DNA of 48,971 bases from a virus. Location of the stretch: IMG/VR virus record IMGVR_UViG_3300008464_000001, positions 1 to 48,971 of that record, one strand, 5' to 3'. The notes under the pieces are model-generated. The model ran no database searches. It had not been told where the DNA came from and saw only the letters and a program-made list of their open reading frames with translations. A program made the position numbers and the translations under genes. This document shows positions 24,557 to 32,900 of the stretch, piece after piece (within the stretch, counting starts at the first letter, position 1; each line of letters begins with the position of its first letter).

Positions 24557-24777
24557 TGATGAAAACAATCGCTACGGGAATATTAACAACCATGAGTATT
24601 GGATTACTTACAGGCTTGTATGGTTTGGCGATGACTCAGCAAGAACTACAGGCTAACGATCGCATACATGACCACACATACGGTGTAATTGAAAGACGCC
24701 TTGAGAAAATAGAAAACAAGAACGACATTATTATTGAAATGCTTTTAAAGAAAGGTTTAAGAAATGAAAACAGGTAA
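24556..24777 (+). CDS. Small N-anchored membrane protein with coiled coil (holin/antiholin candidate)
   Basis: A 73-aa protein: one N-terminal membrane helix (TGILTTMSIGLLTGLYGLAM), then a charged helix with heptad spacing (GVIERRLEKIENKNDIIIEML). The coiled-coil part resembles XhlA-like lysis accessory proteins, but the membrane helix is at the other end. Its place in the tail operon would also fit a minor virion membrane protein. Confidence 0.6.
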   Translation: MMKTIATGILTTMSIGLLTGLYGLAMTQQELQANDRIHDHTYGVIERRLEKIENKNDIIIEMLLKKGLRNENR

Positions 24778-25144
24778 ATATTTAACATGGCCTACGGCGG
24801 GTGATAGAGGTTCAAAGGCACACGTTGCCGTTAGTAATGCTATTGAAACCCTCGACACTCATTCACACAATGGTATTGACTCAGAAAAACTTTCACCATT
24901 AACACTTGAAAAAGTTGAAACAGTAATACTTATTGCTGACTTTGCTTTAACAAATGGTGAGTACAAAGTAATACACAATCTACCGGCGGGTTACGCAAGT
25001 GACACTGCTAATATTAAATATATTATTGCAAGTGGTGCCGAACTTGGTATTGAAATCTTTCCCACAGTCAGGCGTATTACATCAACACAAATTGAAATAT
25101 CACTCAATATAAATACATTCGATTTAAGGGTGGTGGTTTCGTAA
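24764..25144 (+). CDS. Small tail-associated protein
   Basis: A 126-aa protein. The segment DTHSHNGIDSEKL near residue 32 is an H-x-H motif followed by a strand-rich C-terminal half, the arrangement seen at the start of fibre-type virion proteins. It is coupled by TAATG to the large tail gene downstream. Probably a structural tail component. Confidence 0.6.
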   Translation: MKTGKYLTWPTAGDRGSKAHVAVSNAIETLDTHSHNGIDSEKLSPLTLEKVETVILIADFALTNGEYKVIHNLPAGYASDTANIKYIIASGAELGIEIFPTVRRITSTQIEISLNINTFDLRVVVS

Positions 25145-27327
25145 TGAGACAAGAGATACGTAACTTTACAGGCGGTATAACTGATTACGTTCACACGGAA
25201 AATGTTAACGCCTTCGAGAAACTAGATAACATATTAATTACGAAAGATAGGAACTACATTTCACGTCTTGGTTCGCGCCTATTGGGAGTTGAACACGTTA
25301 AGCCTGTTACTACAGTTCTTGAATGCCAACGTATTGCAGAATTAAACGGAAGAACATACTACGTACACGGTAAACAGATACTTGAATACGATAATGGTTG
25401 GACTGTTTTAATAGGGCCAGTAAGTGACTCGTTACTAACACAAGGAACTATCAATAGCACACAATCGGTTGTTGTTTGGAATGATCATCTTGTTCTTGTT
25501 GACGACGAAGGTTCACGCGCAATTAAGATTTACCATGATGAAAATGGTTTAACGAAAGTTGTTCAAGCAGGATTGCCTAAACCAACTACAGGTACAGTAA
25601 CGCCCTTTGGTGCCGGTACTAAAGGTTATGTTTATTCATTTGCTTTTAAGTACGACTATAAGATTGGCGACGTAACTTTTCTCGATGTGTCCTCGGTGCA
25701 TAATGTACAAATATTAAACGGACACGCAACACAAAACGACCTTAGTGATTTACCAGTTCTTACTAATGTAAGTGACACGCTTTATGACACTGTTAATTCG
25801 AAACTACAAATATATAGGACACCACACGAGGGTACGACTAGTTATCTAGTTGCGGAAGTTGCAAACGGTACGTTAACTTATTCAGACACAACGACAGACG
25901 TAGACCTTGTTAATGGTTTAGTTTTATACACAACCGGAACGTCACCACAGAATGACTTACCACCGGCGGCGAAGTTTTTAGAAGTTGTAGATAACGCATG
26001 TTTTTATGGAAACACTAAAGACTATCCTTACAGAGTTTGGCAATCACAAGCAGGCGACATTGACAGTGTGCCCGTTACTTTTTTTGAAGACTTTGAAGAA
26101 GAAATTGTTGGCCTTAGTTCATTTCAATCTAACTTGCTTGTCTTTACGACGAATCAGATTTGGAGACTTGAGGGTTCAATAGACGCAGGCGGTGCGGGCG
26201 TTCTTCGTAAAGTTCTTATTAGAGATAAAATAGGTTGCTTAGGCAACAATTCAATTATTAAAACAGACAAGGGTACACTCTTTGCCGGTAACGATTCGTT
26301 CTATATAACTAACGGTTACGAAGCAAATAAAATACCAGAAGAGGCCCTAAACTTTTATAACAGATACGAACGACTTGCGGTGTTCCCTAAAACAATTAAT
26401 GGGACGTATGACAGAATCAGTCAACGTGCATTTTGGACAACACAATCAAGTGCAAGTGATTACAAAGTCTTTGTTTACGACATAACATTTAATGCTTTTA
26501 CAACATTCTCAGGGCAAGACGACAACTTTGACACAACTTCAATTCTTTCCACAAGAAAGGGCGAGCTAATTAGAGGTGATAAATCAGGTCATGTTTTTAT
26601 TCACGACAACGCCGACTTTGGCGACCCGATTATTGATAACTCTAAAGCGTTTGCAGATTGGCAAGATGCGGTTGTTCTTTATAGTGTTAAACATATTGAT
26701 TTTGATTTTGGAATGCCAGACCTTAACAAATGGGTAACTAAAGTAACATTAACCGGTGACGGGCGAACAAGTCTTAATACCGAAATACGTTCTTATGACA
26801 ATTCTTACGATGTTTACAAAACTCTTAAAGAGATCGACTTTACGTCGGGTGTAATTTGGGAAGACGAAAGCGTTGTATGGGGTGACCACGAAATTATTTG
26901 GGAACTTGAAATAAGACTAAGTAAGACACGTAGGTTTAGAAGTGGACGAATAAGAACCAAAACTAAGCAGTTAGAAATAGCGAATGCAATATCAGTTCTT
27001 AGAGAATCATTTCTTACCGAACCCGATTCACAAGTAATCGTTGACTCGACAACTAAAATCGCAACAATCATTGACCCAACGTTGGCAAGTTTTCCTTTTA
27101 ATTCGATTGGAAAGTTAATGGTTATCAATGGACTTGAATACGAAATATTAGACTCGACCGCAAGCACTTTAACATTAAGTGATATTGCAAACAGTCTTGT
27201 AGACGGTAACCAAGATTGGCAAGTTAAGGGTTATGCACATAACCAACAATTACATTTATCTAGTATTATTTATAACTTTACTCCACTAGACGATGACGGC
27301 GGGTTCTACCAAGAAGGGGCTAAATAA
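25144..27327 (+). CDS. Tail nozzle / tubular protein-like structural protein
   Basis: A 727-aa protein. It begins NFTGGITDYVH... and has LDNILITKDRNYISRLGSRLLG, the pattern of podoviral nozzle proteins (T7 gp12 or P22 gp10 equivalents), which open with a statement of a 'source' strand followed by repeated beta-propeller-like blocks. The middle is all short strands. It would form the hub below the adaptor and carry the tailspikes encoded next. Confidence 0.65.
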   Translation: MRQEIRNFTGGITDYVHTENVNAFEKLDNILITKDRNYISRLGSRLLGVEHVKPVTTVLECQRIAELNGRTYYVHGKQILEYDNGWTVLIGPVSDSLLTQGTINSTQSVVVWNDHLVLVDDEGSRAIKIYHDENGLTKVVQAGLPKPTTGTVTPFGAGTKGYVYSFAFKYDYKIGDVTFLDVSSVHNVQILNGHATQNDLSDLPVLTNVSDTLYDTVNSKLQIYRTPHEGTTSYLVAEVANGTLTYSDTTTDVDLVNGLVLYTTGTSPQNDLPPAAKFLEVVDNACFYGNTKDYPYRVWQSQAGDIDSVPVTFFEDFEEEIVGLSSFQSNLLVFTTNQIWRLEGSIDAGGAGVLRKVLIRDKIGCLGNNSIIKTDKGTLFAGNDSFYITNGYEANKIPEEALNFYNRYERLAVFPKTINGTYDRISQRAFWTTQSSASDYKVFVYDITFNAFTTFSGQDDNFDTTSILSTRKGELIRGDKSGHVFIHDNADFGDPIIDNSKAFADWQDAVVLYSVKHIDFDFGMPDLNKWVTKVTLTGDGRTSLNTEIRSYDNSYDVYKTLKEIDFTSGVIWEDESVVWGDHEIIWELEIRLSKTRRFRSGRIRTKTKQLEIANAISVLRESFLTEPDSQVIVDSTTKIATIIDPTLASFPFNSIGKLMVINGLEYEILDSTASTLTLSDIANSLVDGNQDWQVKGYAHNQQLHLSSIIYNFTPLDDDGGFYQEGAK

Positions 27328-29630
27328 TGGGGTTTAGAATTAATCTCGATTTAGGTAAAATTGAGGCACTTTATACACGAGAAATATTTAAACAAGTAGT
27401 TAATTATTTAAACACGTATTTTGTTAACGAAGCGGCAATAAGTTATTCAAGTTTGATTAATAATGTCACGTCGAATGATGAACGTATCAACACTATAGAG
27501 AATAGTACTGCATTCACAGGCCCTTTCTCTGGAAGTTATACCGACTTAACAAATGTGCCCACAGACTTTACACCGAGTACTCATGCACATAATTATGCAG
27601 ACTTACTTAATGTACCGCTTGTATTTACTCCAACAACACACGGACACGACTACAGTGAACTTACAAATGTTCCCACGGAGTTTTTACCGAGTGCCCACGG
27701 ACATGACTATTTAGAACTTACGAATGTTCCTGCTAGTTTCACTCCTAGTGTTCATGCTCATAGTTATAACGACCTAGCTGACATTCCTGCTGACTTTACG
27801 CCTAGTACACATATTCACAATTATAGTAATATAGCGAATGTTCCTACTGAATTTACTCCTAGCGCACATGTTCATGACTACTCAACACTAACAAGCATTC
27901 CTAGTGAATTTAACCCAACGGCGCATGGCCATGACTATAGTGAACTAACAAACGTACCGGCGACTTTTGCACCTAGTGAACATTCACATGAAGAATTTAT
28001 CGGAACTTCTGAAAAAGCGAAGTTTAGAAACTTATTAAAATCTTTGGACGTTAATACGAACACAATTGTTTGGATGGGTGATTCAATAACAGAACAAGGT
28101 AGGGTTGGGGTTGGAGTTGGTAACGAAATCGGTTACACCACTTACTTAGAGGCAAAATATCCAAATGCGATTTATAACAATCAAGGAGTCGGTGGTTTTA
28201 CAACGAAAGACTTAATTACCAATATCGCTACATATACGGCTATTGGTGCAGACATGTACGTTGTGGCAATCGGTGTAAATGATGCCCGTTATAACGACAC
28301 TAGAGGCGCAGCAAACGACGCCGAATACTTAGCGAACATAACATCAATTTATAACTCTTTAAAAGTTGTTACGACAAACCTTGCGTTTATTTCTATATGG
28401 CCCACATACGACGCCGATGCCTTTGCAGCACTAGGACGTATTGCAACCGATCAACGTTTTGTGGAGTGGAATAAAATATTAAAAGACTTTTGCGAAACTA
28501 ATAATGTTATTTTTATCAATGCTTACGATCAAGTTAAAGCGACAATTACGCCTCATAACGAAGGTACGTTAGCAAGTGACGGAGTACACCCGAATATTAA
28601 CGACACGGAAGCAAAAGAAATTTATGCAAACTGTGTTCTGTACGACGACTATGTTAGGGCGAAATACTCAGACGTAACCGCGACGATGAATTCAAACATT
28701 GCAAGATTAGATTTATTAGAGTTATTGCCTTCTGAAACGGCAGCAAGTCACGGTGATAATTATAATATGCAAATTGCATGGAATGGTAACTTACAATCGG
28801 GTGACCTACAGTTTGATATTTTTAACACTAATTTACGTATGGGTTATTCGAATGTTGCACAATCGAACTTTGTATCATTTAAAAAACCCGTTGGCGTTGC
28901 AAACCTTTTGATTGAATCGGGTGACAATTACGCAGGAATAAAGATTCTTGAAAAGTCTGGCGCGCTAAACGACAGAGCATTTTGGATGTATTCGGCTTGG
29001 GGTTCTATGTACTTCACTTGTCGAACAGATACATTCGGGTCGAAAGGTGGTGCCGATATTAGAATTGAGCACAACTCAAGAAAAATCGTTATGGGTGAAT
29101 CGGGCGGTAAAGTCGTCGTTGGGCCTAACATGACTCCTTATCAAACTTTCAACGTAAACGGTTCAACGAACTTAGGCGGTGACGTTTATCTATCACAGGC
29201 TAACTTAAAAGGAGGTCTTTTAAAAACGTCCGATACTGGTTTGCTTGAAAAAATTGCTTGGCCCCTTCCCATAATGTCTGGAATATTAGCACTTAATGTA
29301 ACGGGCACTACAGAGTACAACATATTTCCGTCGGCAGGAATTACTATAAATGTAACTGGAAATGGAAAAGTAAGAATTCAACTTCTACTTGACCCTGCTT
29401 ATGGCCCGTCTCAAATTCACACTTCCGGTGGCTATGGCGAGTGGATTATACACCTAAATGATGTTGCTTATACTTCGATTAAATTTGAGGGTTACACGCC
29501 TAAATTAGAGGCCGTACTAACGTCAATTCCACAAGGAAACCAAGTTTTTAAAGCTTATATGAAAGGCGAACTAGCGGGAACAAATATAGCAATTACAGGT
29601 GCAAGGGCCTCCGTTGATGAGTACTTCTAG
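27327..29630 (+). CDS. Tailspike/fibre with HxH repeats and an SGNH hydrolase domain
   Basis: A 767-aa protein. Residues 1-70 are the probable virion-anchoring head. Residues 71-223 hold eight units of exactly 19 residues, each with an H-x-H pair. Residues 245-445 are an SGNH/GDSL hydrolase: block I WMGDSITEQG (Ser252), block II Gly in GVGGFTT, block III IGVNDAR, block V SDGVHPN with the catalytic Asp and His. The C-terminal 300 residues are strand-rich, with NVNGSTNLGG. The enzyme probably deacetylates or de-esterifies a surface polysaccharide used as receptor. Confidence 0.88.
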   Translation: MGFRINLDLGKIEALYTREIFKQVVNYLNTYFVNEAAISYSSLINNVTSNDERINTIENSTAFTGPFSGSYTDLTNVPTDFTPSTHAHNYADLLNVPLVFTPTTHGHDYSELTNVPTEFLPSAHGHDYLELTNVPASFTPSVHAHSYNDLADIPADFTPSTHIHNYSNIANVPTEFTPSAHVHDYSTLTSIPSEFNPTAHGHDYSELTNVPATFAPSEHSHEEFIGTSEKAKFRNLLKSLDVNTNTIVWMGDSITEQGRVGVGVGNEIGYTTYLEAKYPNAIYNNQGVGGFTTKDLITNIATYTAIGADMYVVAIGVNDARYNDTRGAANDAEYLANITSIYNSLKVVTTNLAFISIWPTYDADAFAALGRIATDQRFVEWNKILKDFCETNNVIFINAYDQVKATITPHNEGTLASDGVHPNINDTEAKEIYANCVLYDDYVRAKYSDVTATMNSNIARLDLLELLPSETAASHGDNYNMQIAWNGNLQSGDLQFDIFNTNLRMGYSNVAQSNFVSFKKPVGVANLLIESGDNYAGIKILEKSGALNDRAFWMYSAWGSMYFTCRTDTFGSKGGADIRIEHNSRKIVMGESGGKVVVGPNMTPYQTFNVNGSTNLGGDVYLSQANLKGGLLKTSDTGLLEKIAWPLPIMSGILALNVTGTTEYNIFPSAGITINVTGNGKVRIQLLLDPAYGPSQIHTSGGYGEWIIHLNDVAYTSIKFEGYTPKLEAVLTSIPQGNQVFKAYMKGELAGTNIAITGARASVDEYF
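27567..27990 (+). repeat. Eight-unit 57-bp (19-aa) repeat encoding H-x-H motifs
   Basis: First histidines fall at residues 86, 105, 124, 143, 162, 181, 200 and 219 of the tailspike, a strict 19-residue period. The unit consensus is roughly FTPStHgHdYseLtNVPte. The DNA copies are diverged at silent positions, so the spacing is held by protein selection. The H-x-H pairs in a trimeric fibre could bind metal along the axis, as the H-x-H sites of T4 gp37 bind iron. Confidence 0.9.
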
Positions 29631-29638
29631 GCGAAAAC

Positions 29639-29668
29639 TGGACTGTTCAAACTATGCCCACTCAGAAT
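29639..29668 (+). promoter_or_regulatory. Class B promoter for adaptor and ejection genes
   Basis: TGGACT (29639-29644), an 18-nt spacer with ATGCCCAC (29654-29661), then CAGAAT (29663-29668), in a 60-bp gap. The adaptor gene starts about 16 bases after the predicted transcript start, behind GGAGAATGCAGGA. Confidence 0.6.
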
Positions 29669-29690
29669 AGGTGATCATGGAGAATGCAGG

Positions 29691-30353
29691 ATGCAATACA
29701 GAACACTAGGCGATTTTAGGGAAGAAATCGAACGTGAACTTGATCTACAAGAAGAATCATTTATTTCACCGGACGAAATGGACGGGTACATACGCGAAGG
29801 CATTGACTTAGCGGAAACTGAAATAATTGGTCTATATGAAGACTATTTTCTCGACAAAACTGAATGGGCGGCAATCACTTCACCTATTCAACTTCCCACT
29901 AATATTTACGCAAACAAAATAAGACGTTTAGAGTTAAGACAGAATTCCGATGACACTGGTTTTCAGATCAATAAGAACTCTCATTTAAAACCGTCTCGTC
30001 TTGCATACAACATTTACAACAAGCTTGGCGCAAACCCTTACGTAGAAATCGAGGGCGAGCATAGTAACACCGAGTACAGAATGTTCTTTATTAGAAATGC
30101 AAACAAACCAGTGCTTGACGCCGATTTAATTGATTTACCAGAAGTTTCTATACATTTCATTAAATCATTCGTGCGTGCCAAATGTTACGAAAAAGAAATC
30201 GACCCAAGAACAGCAAGTGCGAAAGGCGAAATCGGTTTATATAAACAGGCCATGGTTGATTCACTTGCAAATATTGTAGACGACGGTTCGGAAATACTAA
30301 GTTCTGACATGTCTTTCTATGAAGAATTCGACGAACAACAATACTTTTACTAG
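29691..30353 (+). CDS. Head-to-tail adaptor protein (P22 gp4 / T7 gp11-like)
   Basis: A 220-aa protein with an N-terminal LGDFREEIERELD and helices placed as in podoviral adaptor proteins. Its C-terminal segment (FVRAKCYEKEIDPRTASAKGEIGLYKQAM) has the Tyr-Glu...Asp-Pro...Ala pattern common in this class. It would form the ring connecting portal and tail nozzle. Position before the ejection proteins agrees. Confidence 0.75.
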   Translation: MQYRTLGDFREEIERELDLQEESFISPDEMDGYIREGIDLAETEIIGLYEDYFLDKTEWAAITSPIQLPTNIYANKIRRLELRQNSDDTGFQINKNSHLKPSRLAYNIYNKLGANPYVEIEGEHSNTEYRMFFIRNANKPVLDADLIDLPEVSIHFIKSFVRAKCYEKEIDPRTASAKGEIGLYKQAMVDSLANIVDDGSEILSSDMSFYEEFDEQQYFY

Positions 30354-30361
30354 GAAATAAA

Positions 30362-31603
30362 ATGTATACAGACGAATACGGTAACGTTCACGGAGACACC
30401 GGCGGCGGAATGCTCCAACAATCAATGAGAGATCAACAAGCCGCGTTCCTTGCTGACATTAAAAAGCAATATCAGTCACAAATGCAGGGCGCGACCTTTG
30501 CAACCGATGACGGTCTAAGAAAGATCGAAGGCGGTCAAAACATGTACGGCATGGACAAAGCCGACACTATGCTTATGCGTGATGATGACGGAAACCTTGC
30601 GGAACGTTTTAGGGAAACCGAAGGCGACTCACTTGGTGCAATCAAGGAATATGGAAACACGTTAGGTGAAGACATTGACCCTCGACTTATGGTTGGTATG
30701 GGTGACTCGTTTAATGCACTTAAAGACAAAGCAATGTCGGAAGGCGATTCTACATGGGCAAGTCAACAACGTGTAAAACAACTAGGCGACATTGATAGTT
30801 CTTCTTCACAGTCAGTACAAAACAATCTAGCTAATATGGCAATGAAAGGTGGTGCAGGCGGCGGAAGTGCTGAACGTATGCTTGCCAATGCGGGCAATAG
30901 TGCAATGATGCAAAAGCAATCTGCAAACGCCGGTATTTCTGCACAAGATGAATCAATGAAAAATCAATTACTGTCACAAGTTGGCGGTGTTGAACAAAAT
31001 ATTAATGCAGGAAATGCGGCAGCGTTTGGTAATGATATTAATAGAAAACTCGGTGCCCTTCAAACAGGCGCGCAAGTTGAACAAGATATTAACAAGTCTA
31101 ATACCGCAACATTACGTGGTGACCTTGATAGGCAAAACATGGCAGCGGCGGCGAATTATAAGCAAGACGTTTCTGCATGGGGTGCAAAACAAAGTGCCGA
31201 CGGTCAAAGAGCTGCGTCTTCTGGCGGCGGCGGCGGCGGTATGTCTGTTATTTGTACTGCGTTTAATAAGCGTGGATTACTTAACGAGGAAGACTATGAA
31301 GCATCTACCAAGTTTGGACTTGACCTACTAGAGAAAGACCACAAAAACGGAACACATTCATTCGCTTCGTACATGTTCTTTATGAGCAAGTTCGTTAAGT
31401 TAATGGACAAAAACAGACTAGTCGACAAGATTGCACAAATTGTATTCAAACCGTTTGTTAAGCATACGGCGGGTAAGAAAAACTTGCTCGGCTTTTTAAC
31501 ACTTAAAACGGGCGAACTTATAACAACAACACTTTACCCATTCACAGATGAATACAAAGTGAAAAAGTTAAAACAACTTAGAAGAAAACAAGCGAGGAAT
31601 TAA
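30362..31603 (+). CDS. Ejection / internal virion protein
   Basis: A 413-aa protein. Residues 1-280 are Gln/Asn/Ala/Gly-rich helices. A poly-Gly linker near residue 285 is followed by a compact C-terminal domain beginning VICTAFNKRGLLNEEDYEAS, a pattern found at the ends of podoviral ejected proteins. It is released into the host with the DNA in related phages. Confidence 0.65.
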   Translation: MYTDEYGNVHGDTGGGMLQQSMRDQQAAFLADIKKQYQSQMQGATFATDDGLRKIEGGQNMYGMDKADTMLMRDDDGNLAERFRETEGDSLGAIKEYGNTLGEDIDPRLMVGMGDSFNALKDKAMSEGDSTWASQQRVKQLGDIDSSSSQSVQNNLANMAMKGGAGGGSAERMLANAGNSAMMQKQSANAGISAQDESMKNQLLSQVGGVEQNINAGNAAAFGNDINRKLGALQTGAQVEQDINKSNTATLRGDLDRQNMAAAANYKQDVSAWGAKQSADGQRAASSGGGGGGMSVICTAFNKRGLLNEEDYEASTKFGLDLLEKDHKNGTHSFASYMFFMSKFVKLMDKNRLVDKIAQIVFKPFVKHTAGKKNLLGFLTLKTGELITTTLYPFTDEYKVKKLKQLRRKQARN

Positions 31604-31605
31604 TA

Positions 31606-31974
31606 ATGGAACCTATGACAATGATGGCACTTGGTACTGCGGCAGCAAGCATGTACTCGGCAAACAAACAAAGAAAATCACAAGAAAAAATGAACAAAGC
31701 AAACATGGACGCGGAAGCCGCAATTACACAATTCTCTCCATTTACAGGTGCGGGAATTTCAAGTGGTGCGGATATGCAAGCAGGCCCTAATGTTGCGGGC
31801 GCAGGAATGCAAGGAGCATTAGCCGGTGCAAAATTTGGTATGGACTTCGATAAGTTTAATCAACAACCACAACGACAGGTTGCAAGCCTACCCTCAAGTA
31901 CAAACATGTACGCAATGAACACGGCACCTAAGCCACAAATGCAATTTGGATCTAACCCTACAGCACTGAGCTAA
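31606..31974 (+). CDS. Small internal virion protein
   Basis: A 122-aa protein rich in Ala, Met, Gln and Gly, with an N-terminal short hydrophobic helix (MMALGTAAASMYSA). Composition matches the small ejected proteins of P22-like phages; assigned by composition and position. Confidence 0.6.
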   Translation: MEPMTMMALGTAAASMYSANKQRKSQEKMNKANMDAEAAITQFSPFTGAGISSGADMQAGPNVAGAGMQGALAGAKFGMDFDKFNQQPQRQVASLPSSTNMYAMNTAPKPQMQFGSNPTALS

Positions 31975-31976
31975 TT

Positions 31977-32900
31977 ATGTTTTCACAAGAACAATACCAA
32001 ACACAACTAATGGACTCGTTAAATAATAACAAGTCGACGTTTAATAATGTTCTTACCGACCTTCAAGGCAGGCGTGCAGAATTAGAAGAACGTAAAGCAA
32101 ATCGTCACCCGCTTGAAGGCATTGACTTGTCTGGCATAAGTCGTGCGTTGGCGAATGCTAGTGGAACACAAGCAGCGATTACAAGGCCACCAGAACGTGA
32201 AGACTACGACGGTAAACTTGCAGCAATGGACAAGAATATAATGTCGGCACAATTTGCACAAAACGGTAATGATTTACGGTTAGCAAATGCGATGAAACCG
32301 AAGCAAGACCCTATGGCATTGTTAAATAGACGCCTAGACAGGACTGAAATTGAGAACCGAAAAAAACGTCTACATGCTGAAAAACTTGCAAAAATAAAAG
32401 CCGATGCAAAAGCAAAAGCCGACGCCGCTAAAACCTCCAAAGGTAAATCACTCACCGATTCGGGTGCCACAGAAATGTCAGACCTTAGAAACCAGTACTC
32501 TGCAATGGACGATATTATGGCAGATTGGAATAAGAACGTAGGTAATGAGACTTCGGGCGAGTGGATGTTTAGTGGTTTAGCAGGAAGTCTTTCACCATGG
32601 GATAGTGATGTAGAAAATTACGATGACCAAAAACGTGTTTATGCACAGGCCGTTGGTAAGGCACTTGAGGGCGGTAAGTTAACGGACGAGGATTATGTAA
32701 ATAAGTACATGAAATATTTTCCTGCAAATACCGACTCACCAGAAAGAGCAAAAAACAAAATTGATATATTAAAGAAGTTGCTTAAAGACAGTTACGACAA
32801 TCGTGTAGAAACTTATAAAGACACAAACTTTAACACCGGTAACTTGCCTTTAGGATTAGGCGACGACCCTGACAAACTTTTAAAAGAACTAGGTCTATGA
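31977..32900 (+). CDS. Ejection / internal virion protein
   Basis: A 307-aa protein with a Lys/Ala-rich coiled coil near residues 105-160 (RKKRLHAEKLAKIKADAKAKA). It overlaps the next gene by 4 bases (ATGA). Likely one of three co-ejected proteins that form the periplasmic channel. Confidence 0.6.
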   Translation: MFSQEQYQTQLMDSLNNNKSTFNNVLTDLQGRRAELEERKANRHPLEGIDLSGISRALANASGTQAAITRPPEREDYDGKLAAMDKNIMSAQFAQNGNDLRLANAMKPKQDPMALLNRRLDRTEIENRKKRLHAEKLAKIKADAKAKADAAKTSKGKSLTDSGATEMSDLRNQYSAMDDIMADWNKNVGNETSGEWMFSGLAGSLSPWDSDVENYDDQKRVYAQAVGKALEGGKLTDEDYVNKYMKYFPANTDSPERAKNKIDILKKLLKDSYDNRVETYKDTNFNTGNLPLGLGDDPDKLLKELGL

